From assembly GCA_032718475.1 (NCBI GenBank), contig JAUCBJ010004893.1, forward strand, positions 126,001-186,000: a stretch of DNA of 60,000 nt, in the 5' to 3' direction. The notes beneath the pieces were generated by a model. The model searched no databases, was not told the origin of the DNA, and worked only from the letters and a program-made list of their open reading frames with translations. The DNA comes from Nemertoderma westbladi. Taxonomy: Eukaryota > Xenacoelomorpha > Nemertodermatida > Nemertodermatidae. The position numbers and the translations under genes were made by a program. Of this stretch, positions 45,481 to 56,204 are shown piece by piece. Within the stretch, counting starts at the first letter, position 1; each line of letters begins with the position of its first letter.

Positions 45481-45539
45481 ACTATGGCTGAGCAGTTAGT
45501 CAAAACCTATAAATTGTTCATCAGTTTCATCTCCACCCT

Positions 45540-48135
45540 CCACAGAACCTCATGTACTCTCCACTCCATCTTCTACACCCTCCATAGATTCTCCTATATT
45601 CCAAACGTTATCTTGTATAGCCGCCACCGTTCTTCCCATACCCCCCACTCCTTCAAAACCTGTAAATTTTTCATTATCACTTTCATCCCGACCCTCCACA
45701 GATCCACCTGTACCTTCCACTCCATCTTCCCCACCCTCCTCAGATCCTCCTGTACTTCCCACTCCGTATCCCACACCCTCCACAGATCCTCCTGTACTTC
45801 TCACCCTGTCTCCTACACCCTCCACAGATCCTCCTGTACTTGTCACCCTGTCTCCCACACCCTCCCCAGATCCTTCTGTACTTCCCACTCCGTCTCCCAC
45901 ACCCTCCACAGATCCTCCTGTACTTGTCACCCTGTCTCCCACACCCTCCACAGATCCTTCTGTACTTCCCAATCCGTCTCCCACACCCTCCACAGATCCT
46001 CCTGTACTTGTCACCCTGTCTCCCACACCCTCCACAGATCCTCCTGTACTTCTCACCCTGTCTCCCACACCCTCCCCAGATCCTTCTGTACTTCCCAATC
46101 CGTCTCCCACACCCTCCACAGATCCTCCTGTACTTCTCACCCTGTCTCCCACACCCTCCACAGATCCTCCTGTACTTCTCACCCTGTCTCCTACACCCTC
46201 CACAGATCCTCCTGTACTTGTCACCCTGTCTCCCACACCCTCCACAGATCCTCCTGTACTTTTCACCCTGTCTCCTACACCCACCACAGATCCTCCTGTA
46301 CTTGTCACCCTGTCTCCCACATCCTCCACAGATCCTCCTGTACTTCTCACCCTGTCTCCCACACCCTCCCCAGATCCTTCTGTACTTCCCACTCCGTCTC
46401 CCACACCCTCCACAGATCCTCCTGTACTTGTCACCCTGTCTCCCACACCCTCCACAGATCCTCCTGTACTTCTCACTCCGTCTCCCACACCCTCCACAGA
46501 TCCTCCTGTACTTCCTACTCCGTCTCCCACACCCTCCACAGATCCTCCTGTACTTCTCACCCTGTCTCCCACACCCTCCACAGATCCTCCTGTACTTTTC
46601 ACCCTGTCTCCCACACCCTCCACAGATCCTCCTGTACTTCTCACCCTGTCTCCTACACCCTCCACAGATCATCCTGTACTTCTCACCCTGTCTCCTACAT
46701 CCTCCACAGATCCTCATGTACTTGTCACCCTGTCTCCCACACCCTCCACAGATCCTCCTGTACTTTTCACCCTGTCTCCTACACCCTCCACAGATCCTCC
46801 TGTACTTGTCACCCTGTCTCCCACACCCTCCACAGATCCTCCTGTACTTCTCACCCTGTCTCCCACACCCTCCCCAGATCCTTCTGTACTTCCCAATCCG
46901 TCTCCCACACCCTCCACAGATCCTCCTGTACTTGTCACCCTGTCTCCCACACCCTCCACAGATCCTCCTGTATTTCTCACTCTGTCTCCCACGCCCTCCA
47001 CAGATCCTCCTGTACTTCTCACCCTGTCTCCCACACCCTCCCCAGATCCTTCTGTACTTCCCAATCCGTCTCCCACACCCTCCACAGATCCTCCTGTACT
47101 TCCCACTCCGTCTCCCACACCCTCCACAGATCCTCCTGTACTTCTCACCCTGTCTCACACACCCTCCACAGATCCTCATGTACTTCTCACCCTGTCTCCT
47201 ACACCCTGCACAGATCCTCCTGTACTTGTCACCCTGTCTCCCACACCCTCCACAGATCCCCCTGTACTTGTCACCCTGTCTCCCACACCCTCCACAGATC
47301 CTCCTGTACTTGTCACCCTGTCTCCCACACCCTCCACAGATCCTCCTGTACTTGTCACCCTGTCTCCCACACCCTCCACAGATCCTCCTGTACTTCTCAC
47401 CCTGTCTCCCACACCCTCCACAGATACTCCTGTACTTCTCACCCTGTCTCCCACACCCTCCACAGATCCTCCTGTACTTCTCACCCTGCCTCCTACACCC
47501 TGCACAGATCCTCCTGTACTTCTCACCCTGTCTCCTACACCCTCCCCAGATCCTCCTGTACTTCCCAATCCGTCTCCCACACCCTCCACAGATCCTTCTG
47601 TACTTCCCAATCCGTCTCCCACACCCTCCACAGATCCTCCTGTACTTCCCACTCCGTCTCCCACACCCTCCACAGATCCTCCTGTACTTCTCACCCTGTC
47701 TCCTACACCCTCCACAGATCCTCCTGTACTTGTCATCCTGTCTCCCACACCCTCCACAGATCCTCCTGTACTTCTCACCCTGTCTCCCACACCCTCCCCA
47801 GATCCTCCTGTACTTCCCAATCCGTCTCCCACACCCTCCACAGATCCTCCTGTACTTCTCACCCTGCCTCCTACACCCTGCAAAGATCATCTTGTACTTC
47901 TCAACCTGTCTCCCACACCCTCCACAGATCCTCCTGTACTTCTCACTCTGTCTCCCACGCCCTCCACAGATCCTCCTTACTTATCACCCTGTCTCCCACA
48001 CCCTTCACAGATCCTCCTGTACTTCCCACTCCGTCTCCCACACCCTCCACAGATCCTCCTCTACTTCTCACCCTGCCCCCCACACCCTCCACAGATCATC
48101 CTGTACTTCTAACCCTGTCTCCCACACACTCCACA
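45540..48135. repeat. Satellite B, copy 1, part 1 (42-bp unit)
   Basis: Unit CCTCCACAGATCCTCCTGTA then CTTCTCACCCTGTCTCCCAC then AC (42 bp = 14 codons), with common variants at CTCACCCTG / GTCACCCTG / CCCACTCCG / CCCAATCCG. The first ~230 bp are diverged units. Because the unit is a multiple of three, frames on both strands stay open for hundreds of codons. The plus-strand readings ([28 protein letters not shown]) look like artefacts. The minus-strand [14 protein letters not shown] reading is discussed as a finding. Confidence 0.92.
48121..48135 (+). repeat. Target-site duplication of the LINE, left
   Basis: CCCACACACTCCACA, identical to 51151-51165 and to the unoccupied site 58786-58800 in the second block. 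Confidence 0.95.
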
Positions 48136-51100
48136 CACCCAAGCCATTGGTGAATCTGAGGCAAGTCACTAGACTAGCCTCAGTAAACACACTAACACTC
48201 GGGTCCCCAATGCGACAAGGTGAGCTGACTGCCTTGGCAGATAAGCTCTCTCTTAGCGCAGTGGGTGTTCAAGAGCACCGAATGCAGACTGGACAGACTG
48301 ATGAGGTTCTGATTAAGGACATGGGGGGCGGTTGGCGACTTGCCCTCGCGTCAGCAGATGATAGTGGCAATGGTGGAATTGGTCTATTGATGAATCCAAC
48401 TGCACATGCAGCATTGGACAAAATAGACCAAATCTCTAACCGCATCATCCGTTGCCACTTCTCATGTTCTGGAAGACTGGCTAAGAAGTTTCCTAAGGTG
48501 GTTCTGATTGTGTGCTACTCTCCAACTAGTGTTGCCCCTGTAGAGGAGGTGGAAAATTTCTACCACAATCTACAAGCAGCTACTGATGGAGTGGATCAGC
48601 ATGCATTCTTAACATTCCTGGGAGACTTTAATGCAAGTCTGCATCAATCACCTACATCGCCCTGGGTCTATAGCAATAGTGTTAACCGAAATTCTGTCCA
48701 TCTTCAGGATTTTATCTCTGGAAATGGATTGTTTTCGGCTGGAACCCAGTTCAAGAAGCGAACTGGAAAGCTATGGACTCATAGTGGACCCAGTGGTCAC
48801 AAGTCCCAGATAGACCATATTCTGTTTCGTAGGAAATACAGGAGCTCTATACAAGACTGTAATGCATTTACACTTCGACCCTTCTCCAGTGATCACCGCC
48901 TTATTGTGGCCAAGGTAAGACTTAGTCTGCGTGCTAGCAGAACAACGAAATCTGCCTTGCCGCGGCATGACTGGTCCTCTCTGTTGCAACAGCCAAGTGT
49001 GAGATCCAGCTTCACACTACAGCTGAGCAACAGGTATGAGGCTCTTGCCTCTGAGGCGGCAGATCACTGTGAGGGCTATACTGCCTTTACAGAAGCAGTT
49101 AAGTTAGCAGCTGCAGAAACAGTTCCTGTATACCCTCGAAACAGGAAAAGGGCCCCCTGGACTGACAACAAAATTCAAAAGTGCCGAAATGACCTTCATA
49201 AGGCGCAGAAAGAGTCCCGACTCAAACAGACTACAGCGGCCAAGAATGCAGTTAAGGCTGCATCTAGGTCCCTCAACAGGCAGTACTCTGTTAATCTACA
49301 GGAGCTAATAAACCAACAGGTTGATGCCATCAATGATGCTGACGACAGCAGGCAATCATCCCAGGCATGGAAATCGATCAATCTGCTTACTGGGCGGAAA
49401 AGCCAACCAACCACCAAGGTTAAGGCTGAATCACCAGCCGATCGCCTCAATGGTTGGAAAGCCCACTTTGAAAAGCTCCTCAATAATGACAGGGTATTGC
49501 CTGATAACTTTATAGAAGTAAAGGTGTCTGAGTCTGTACTCCCAGATATTCCCATTGGCGATATCTCCTTTGCAGAAGTGAAGGCTGCTGCAAAGAGCAT
49601 TAAGACCAATCGTGCCAGTGGAGTAGATGGTGTTCCCCCTGAGGTCTTTAAAATACCTGAGTGTTTAAAGCTCATCTATCCCATCATAGTAGACATGTAC
49701 CGTACAACAAGAGTCCCACAAGAAATGAAAACAAATAAGTTGGTGCCAGTTCCCAAGAAGGGCAACCTAACACTCTATGGTTCTTTTCGGGGAATCTCAT
49801 TGATCTCGATTGCTGCAAAGCTATACAATAGGATTCTATTAAATCGCATCAGGGATCCCATTGAGAGACTGCTCCGTGGAAATCAGAATGGGTTCCGTAA
49901 AGGTCGTGGGACCATGGAGCCCATTTTGGCACTTAGAAGGATAATTGAAGAATTATCAAAAAAGAAAGACAGGCATCTGGCTGTTATCTTTGTTGACTTC
50001 TTCAAGGCCTTTGATTCAGTCTCTCGATCACGTATGTTCAGCATACTTTCATTATATGGGATTCCTGATGAAATTATTGCAGCAATCAGATCAGTATACG
50101 ATGGTTCGACAACATTTGTGTCTACTGTTGACGGTGACACAGAACCATTTGAAGTGTTATGGGGCGTCCTCCAAGGAGACACACTTGCACCATTCTTGTT
50201 CATTATTGTGGTTGACTATGTTCTACGCATGTCCTTAGATCATCATAATGATGATGGGGTGATGATAACTCCACCTACTGGCTCCAGAAGTCGAGGAAAT
50301 CCTGCCAAGTACCTAACTGATCTAGACTTTGCTGATGACTTAGGAGTACTCTCAGAATCATTAGAGGGAGCCCAACGGCTCCTCAGCTCATTAGAACATG
50401 CTGCTTCTAGTGTTGGTCTTTTTATTAACTCCAGAAAGACCAAAATTCTGACAGTTAACTTTGAAAGTCCTCAGCAAGTCTCTGATCGGATGAGCATAAG
50501 CTCAAAGGATGGTATGCTTGAGCATGTGGACGACTTCTGTTACCTGGGATCATGGATCCGGAAGTCAGGTGAGGACCTTCGAATACGTAAGGGAAAGGCA
50601 TGGGCAGCCTTGAATAGGCTTTCCAGGATTTGGAAGTCACCGAGAATTAATCGGAAACTTAAGGTCCGATTATTTAGAGCAGCAGTAGTTCCAGTACTCC
50701 TCTATGGGAGTCCATGCTGGGCTCTAACTGCTGAGGACACCAAATCTCTGGATGGCACATTCACAAGAATGCTACGCCGGGTTCATTGTGTCAAGTACAA
50801 TGCACACATCTCCAACCAGACACTATATAACATTGGAGGTGTCTCATTGGTTCCCCCAAGCTTGACACTAGAACAAAATCGCCTCCGCTTTGCAGGACAT
50901 TGCTTTCGCCGTGAGGACCAGCCAGTGCATAATCTTGTACTTTGGCAGCCTCATGGAGTGAATAAGCATGGTGGACAGCCCATGACTTTCTTGAGACGCA
51001 TCTTAAAGGACACTGGCCTTAAAGATGCGGATGATCTAGCAAATGTCATGGGTGATAGGGAGTTGTGGCGGTGCAATTTTGTTGACAAGCCGGCACAGCA

Positions 51101-51150
51101 TTCTTAAAAATGCAGCTGCAACGCAGCATGCCGATCCTAGTAGTAGTAGT
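48136..51150 (+). mobile_element. Intact RTE-like LINE inserted in satellite B
   Basis: A 3015-bp insertion bounded by a perfect 15-bp target-site duplication and ending in a (TAG)n tail (CCTAGTAGTAGTAGT). Short length, a single endonuclease-RT frame and a trinucleotide tail fit RTE-type elements, but the clade assignment is by style only. It is absent from the paralogous satellite block. Confidence 0.93.
48210..51107 (+). CDS. LINE endonuclease/reverse transcriptase, 965 aa, uninterrupted
   Basis: The enzyme nicks target DNA and primes reverse transcription of the element RNA. Seen: APE-type endonuclease in the N-terminal third (VQEHRM with catalytic Glu, FLGDFNAS, SQIDHILFRR, SSDHRL), an E/K/R-rich linker (about residues 290-380), then all RT blocks: SGVDGVPPEVFK, LVPVPKKGN, GFRKGRGTMEP, VIFVDFFKAFDS with the first Asp, GVLQGDTLAPFLF, and the catalytic LDFADD. 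A thumb / C-terminal region follows (LLYGSPCWAL, RLRFAGHCFRRED). The ATG at 48210 is the first in the element, but the endonuclease fold seems to begin 10-20 codons earlier, so either the 5' end is slightly truncated or initiation is upstream. The frame is open through the insertion point into satellite B (from 45840). No stop or frameshift is seen. Confidence 0.93.
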   Translation: MRQGELTALADKLSLSAVGVQEHRMQTGQTDEVLIKDMGGGWRLALASADDSGNGGIGLLMNPTAHAALDKIDQISNRIIRCHFSCSGRLAKKFPKVVLIVCYSPTSVAPVEEVENFYHNLQAATDGVDQHAFLTFLGDFNASLHQSPTSPWVYSNSVNRNSVHLQDFISGNGLFSAGTQFKKRTGKLWTHSGPSGHKSQIDHILFRRKYRSSIQDCNAFTLRPFSSDHRLIVAKVRLSLRASRTTKSALPRHDWSSLLQQPSVRSSFTLQLSNRYEALASEAADHCEGYTAFTEAVKLAAAETVPVYPRNRKRAPWTDNKIQKCRNDLHKAQKESRLKQTTAAKNAVKAASRSLNRQYSVNLQELINQQVDAINDADDSRQSSQAWKSINLLTGRKSQPTTKVKAESPADRLNGWKAHFEKLLNNDRVLPDNFIEVKVSESVLPDIPIGDISFAEVKAAAKSIKTNRASGVDGVPPEVFKIPECLKLIYPIIVDMYRTTRVPQEMKTNKLVPVPKKGNLTLYGSFRGISLISIAAKLYNRILLNRIRDPIERLLRGNQNGFRKGRGTMEPILALRRIIEELSKKKDRHLAVIFVDFFKAFDSVSRSRMFSILSLYGIPDEIIAAIRSVYDGSTTFVSTVDGDTEPFEVLWGVLQGDTLAPFLFIIVVDYVLRMSLDHHNDDGVMITPPTGSRSRGNPAKYLTDLDFADDLGVLSESLEGAQRLLSSLEHAASSVGLFINSRKTKILTVNFESPQQVSDRMSISSKDGMLEHVDDFCYLGSWIRKSGEDLRIRKGKAWAALNRLSRIWKSPRINRKLKVRLFRAAVVPVLLYGSPCWALTAEDTKSLDGTFTRMLRRVHCVKYNAHISNQTLYNIGGVSLVPPSLTLEQNRLRFAGHCFRREDQPVHNLVLWQPHGVNKHGGQPMTFLRRILKDTGLKDADDLANVMGDRELWRCNFVDKPAQHS

Positions 51151-52030
51151 CCCACACACTCCACAGATCCTCCTGTACTTCTCACCGTGCCTCCTACACC
51201 CTCCACAGATCCTCCTGTACTTCTCAACCTGTCTCCCACGCCCTCCACAGATCCTCCCATACCTCCCACTCCGTCTCCCACACCCTCCACAGATCCTCCT
51301 GTACTTCCTACTCCGTCTCCCACACCCTCCACAGATCATCCTGTACTTCTAACCCTGTCTCCCACACACTCCACAGATCCTCCTGTACTTCTCACCGTGC
51401 CTCCTACACCCTCCACAGATCCTCATGTACTTCTCAACCTGTCTCCCACGCCCTCCACAGATCCTCCCATACCTCCCACTCCGTCTCCCACACCCTCCAC
51501 AGATCCTCCTGTACTTCCTACTCCGTCTCCCACACCCTCCACAGATCCTCCTGTACTACCCACTCCGTCTCCCACACCATCCACAGATCCTCCTGTACTT
51601 TTCACCCTGTCTCCCACACCCTCCACAGATCCTCCTGTACTACCCACTCCGTCTCCCACACCCTCCACAGATCCCCTGTACTTTTCACCCTGTTTCCCAC
51701 ACCCTCCACAGATCCTCCTGTACTACCCACTCCGTCTCCCACACCCTCCACAGATCCCCTGTACTTTTCACCCTGTTTCCCACACCCTCCACAGATCCTC
51801 CCATTCTCCTCTCGCACCTTTACCTACTGCTCTCGCACTAACTACTCCTCTCGCTCCTCCAACTGCCCCCTTCCACATCTACCTTTTCCCCTCGCTCCTC
51901 CAACTGCTCCCCTTCCACCTCTACCTTTTCCCATCGCACCTCCAACTGCTCCCCTTGCACCTCTACCTTTTCCCCTCACACCTCCAACTGCTCCCCTTGC
52001 ACCTCTATTTTTTTCCCTCCCACCTCTAAC
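51151..52030. repeat. Satellite B, copy 1, part 2, with diverged end
   Basis: Continuation of the 42-bp array after the LINE; it starts with the right target-site duplication (51151-51165). A 31-bp short unit occurs twice (ATCCCCTGTACTTTTCACCC). From about 51800 the units change to a diverged 42-bp type rich in CTCCAACTGCTCCCCTTGCA. Confidence 0.88.
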
Positions 52031-53360
52031 TGATCCCCTCACGGAGCTCCCAATCTCCCTCTCCCAATCGCAGAAGATAGATCTAAGATGGACCGCATTC
52101 TATATAAGACAGATCAGTATTATTAGTCATATTTTTATTTACTATCAGAACTAACATAACTACCGGAACGGCAAGCTGATGTCTAATAAGTAATGAAATG
52201 TGGTCTCTATTCTATACCGTAGTCACATAGTGTCTGTATCAGTGTCTTATAACTGGTTCTGGTAAGGATTACTTTGTTTAGTAGTCAATAGTAAACTCTA
52301 TGCACTGCGCAGATCTGTAGATCCAATAACTTCGAATCAAACGCAATAAAGAGGCAGCACTGATACTGTTACCGGTACTACTGTAGGTAGGTTAGTACCA
52401 ATTCACAGTTAATAAATACTGCTGTTCTGTGTGCATGACCTACAGCCTTATCAATATTATAAAGTCTGCACTACTAAAGTGTTACAGGTGAGACATGTCC
52501 CATTCTGTAGCCCAAACTTATTCGATTTACATGTTACATGTGGGACGTCCCGCCCTGTAACGATTTTTTGTGTTACAGGCTTTTGTTACAGGTGGGACAA
52601 AGCTCATGCTGATAAATGTAAAAGCAACTAAAGTCTATTCCATAGTCAATTGTTGCCAAAAATTATTTCTCACGCAAAAGACCAAGAACTTGGCTATCTT
52701 CTGATATTTGAATCTTCATATCAAGTTTGTTAGAACTGATTCTAGAGCATGGTAAAGCAGTGCACTTGGTGTTACACATGGGACAATCCTAATTGACATA
52801 ATCGACTCGCACGTATAAAACCAGCCATATCTCTGGTTGTGTTTAGTATTTTTTCGTAAAATCTGGAACATTCCATTTCTTGAAGATTTTCCTTTCAAAT
52901 AAGAATTTAGTTTATAGAATCCAAATAAAAACCTATTGGTGAATTCAGTTGTTACCGTTTGGGACAAGTAATTGTCAAAAATAGGGATATATTATCTATT
53001 GTTTTATTTAAATATGATATCAATAAAACAATTTGGGAGTTATTCCATTGCATTCCTCTATTATTTATCTTTAAAATGTGCTATAACTTGTTGAATTACA
53101 CCCAGTAGATGTCAAAATACATCCCCCACAATGCAATGAACTTTTTTGGACAATTGAAAAATCTGCATTTTTTAGTACTAAAAGGTCTGTAAAATCTTTC
53201 AAAGTCGGAGTGACAGTATGATTTTTTGTGCATCTGTTGGACCATAAAATTATCTTCAAAAATATATATAACTTTACTAGGTTACAAAAAAAATTTCATT
53301 CTAAAATTAAGTCGAATCGTGTGGGAAACGTTTTTGGCCACTTTTTGTGAGTTTGGGCCT
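52031..53360. other. Spacer between satellite B copy 1 and array A2
   Basis: No gene is supported. It contains at least five words of the type GTTACA-NN-TGGGACA (52485-52600, 52770, 52955). It ends with GTTTTTGGCCACTTTTTGTG (from 53330), the inverted form of the sequence that follows the arrays. Confidence 0.6.
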
Positions 53361-55575
53361 ACTTTACTTTACAGTCCCTGGGATATGGGTCGGTTTATTT
53401 GTTTACTTTACAGTCCCTGTGATATGGGTCGGTTTATTTGTTTACTTTACTTTATCCCTGGGATATGGGTCGGTTTATTTGTTTACTTTACTTTACAGTC
53501 CCTGGGATATGGGTCGGTTTATTTGTTTACTTTACAGTCCCTGGGATATGGGTCGGTTTATTTGTTTACTTTACTTTATCCCTGGGATATGGGTCGGTTT
53601 ATTTGTTTACTTTATTTTACAGTCCCTGCGATATGGGTCGGTTTATTTGTTTACTTTACTTTATCCCTGGGATATGGGTCGGTTTATTAGTTTACTTTAC
53701 TTTATCCCTGGGATATGGGTCGGTTTATTTGTTTACTTTACTTTACAATCCCTAGGATATGTGTCGGTTTATATGTTTACTTTACTTCACAGTCCCTGGG
53801 ATATGGGTCGGTTTATTTGTTTACTTTACAATCCCTAGGATATGGGTCGGTTTATTTGTTTACTTTACTTTACAGTCCCTGGGATATGGGTCGGTTTATT
53901 TGTTTACTTTACAGTCCCTGGGATATGGGTCGGTTTATTTGTTTACTTTACTTTACAGTCCCTGGGATATGGGTCGGTTTATTTGTTTACTTTATTTTAC
54001 AGTCCCTGGGATATGGGTCGGTTTATTTGTTTACTTTATTTTACAGTCCCTGGGATATGGGTCGGTTTATTTGTGTACTTTACTTTATCCCTGGGATATG
54101 GGTCGGTTTATTTGTTTACTTTACTTTACAATCCCTAGGATATGGGTCGGTTTATTTGTGTACTTTACTTTATCCCTGGGATATGGGTCGGTTTATTTGT
54201 TTACTTTACTTTACAGTCCCTGGGATATGGGTCGGTTTATTTGTTTACTTTACTTTATCCCTGTGATATGGGTCGGTTTATTTGTTTACTTTACAGTGCC
54301 TGGGATACGGGTCGGTTTATTTGTTTACTTTACTTTACAGTCCCTGGGATATGGGTCGGTTTATTTGTTTACTTCACAGTCCCTGGGATATGGGTCGGTT
54401 TATTTGTTTACTTCACAGTCCCTGGGATATGGTTCGGTTTATTTGTTTACTTTACAGTCCCTGGGATATGGGTCGGTTTATTTGTTTACTTTACAGTCCC
54501 TGGGATATGGGTCGGTTTATTTGTTTACTTTACTTTACAGTCCCTGGGATATGGGTCGGTTTATTTGTTTACTTTACAGTCCCTGGGATATGGGTCGGTT
54601 TATTTGTTTACTTTACTTCACAGTCCCTGGGATATGGGTCGGTTTATTTGTTTACTTTACAGTCCCTGGGATATGGGTCGGTTTATTTGTTTACTTTACA
54701 GTCCCTGGGATATGGGTCGGTTTATTTGTTTACTTTACTTTACAGTCCCTGGGATATGGGTCGGTTTATTTGTTTACTTTACAGTCCCTGGGATATGGGT
54801 CGGTTTATTTGTTTACTTTACTTTACAGTCCTGAGATATGGGTCGGTTTATTTGTTTACTTTACTTTACAGTCCTGAGATATGGGTCGGTTTATTTGTTT
54901 ACTTTACAGTCCTGAGATATGGGTCGGTTTATTTGTTTACTTTACAGTCCCTGGGGGATATGGGTCGGTTTATTTGTTTACTTTATTTTACAGTCCCTGG
55001 GATATGGGTCGGTTTATTTGTGTACTTTACTTTATCCCTGGGATATGGGTCGGTTTATTTGATTACTTTACTTTACAGTCCCTGGGATATGGGTCGGTTT
55101 ATTTGTTTACTTTACAGTCCCTGGGATATGGGTCGGTTTATTTGTTTACTTTACTTTACAGTCCCTGGGATATGGGTCGGTTTATTTGTTTACTTTATTT
55201 TACAGTCCCTGGGATATGGGTCGGTTTATTTGTGTACTTTACTTTATCCCTGGGATATGGGTCGGTTTATTTGTTTACTTTACTTTACAATCCCTAGGAT
55301 ATGGATCGGTTTATTTGTTTACTTTACTTTACAGTCCCTGGGATATGGGTCGGTTTATTTGTTTACTTTACAGTCCCTGGGATATGGGTCGGTTTATTTG
55401 TTTACTTTACTTTACAGTCCCTGGGATATGGGTCGGTTTATTTGTTTACTTTACAGTCCCTGGGATATGGGTCGGTTTATTTGTTTACTTTACTTTACAG
55501 TCCCTGGGATATGGGTCGGTTTAATATTTGTTTACTTTACAGTCCCTGGGATATGGGTCGGTTTATTTGTTTACT
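53361..55575 (+). repeat. Satellite A, array 2
   Basis: Same ~44-bp unit as array 1, about 2.2 kb, roughly 52 units. From about 53615 to the end it matches 42950-44910 unit by unit, including rare variants (CTGCGATATG, TTAATATTTG, GGGGGATATG). Confidence 0.95.
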
Positions 55576-56145
55576 GGCTCAAAATCACAAAAAGTGGCCA
55601 AAAACATTAATTTTAAAAAAAAAAAGTTTCCCAAAGTATGTAATATTATATATCACCAGAAAGCTATTGATGCGCTGAATTCAATGGTGGTAATTTCCCA
55701 ATAGCCCCGACCTCATGGTAACAAATAATTGAGAAAAACAGATGTCCATTCCTGTAACACTTGTCCCACAATGTAACGACCGATATCAGCCAATCAGACC
55801 CTTGAATGGTGATTTCCGATGCCTGTAACAATTTGTCCCACCATGTAACACCAGTTGTAATTACATTGAAATGTTAAATTAACCTAGATTTCGTCTCTGA
55901 GTGGGAGCTATGCAGCCATTCCTGATCCCAGTAACACATCCCAATAAAGCTTATTTGAAAATATAATCAATCATAAGAAGTCTTTATGGTCCCCATTTTT
56001 GGAAAAATTATAAAATAGTATAGTTTATCAAATAAACATAAAGAGTTTATTAAAACATTTTAACCACTTTAGGTACTTTAGTGACGATTTATATTAAAAG
56101 TCACAAAGTATGACGAGTTTATTACCGAGTTTATAACTGTATATC
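55576..56145. other. Spacer between satellites A and B, copy 2
   Basis: Identical by eye to 44911-45480, with no gene. Confidence 0.7.
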
Positions 56146-56204
56146 ACTATGGCTGAGCAGTTAGTCAAAACCTATAAATTGTTCATCAGTTTCATCTCCA
56201 CCCT

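Larger units (their letters stand above)
42950..52365 (+). repeat. Large tandem duplication, copy 1 (contains LINE insertion)
   Basis: Collinear with 53615-60000. The offset is 10665 bp before the LINE and 7635 bp after it. The difference, 3030 bp, equals the LINE (3015) plus one 15-bp TSD. The left breakpoint lies inside satellite A. The right end is not reached in the window. Confidence 0.92.

Noticed and set aside
45484-48153. Plus-strand Ser/Cys/His-rich ([14 protein letters not shown]) protein
   Set aside because: The 42-bp repeat keeps five or six frames open at once. This reading has no conserved pattern in the diverged edge units, unlike the minus-strand reading.
52098-52110. TATA box (TATATAAG) in the spacer as a promoter for a satellite B transcript
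   Set aside because: It points away from the only plausible (minus-strand) coding direction, and nothing else supports a start site.
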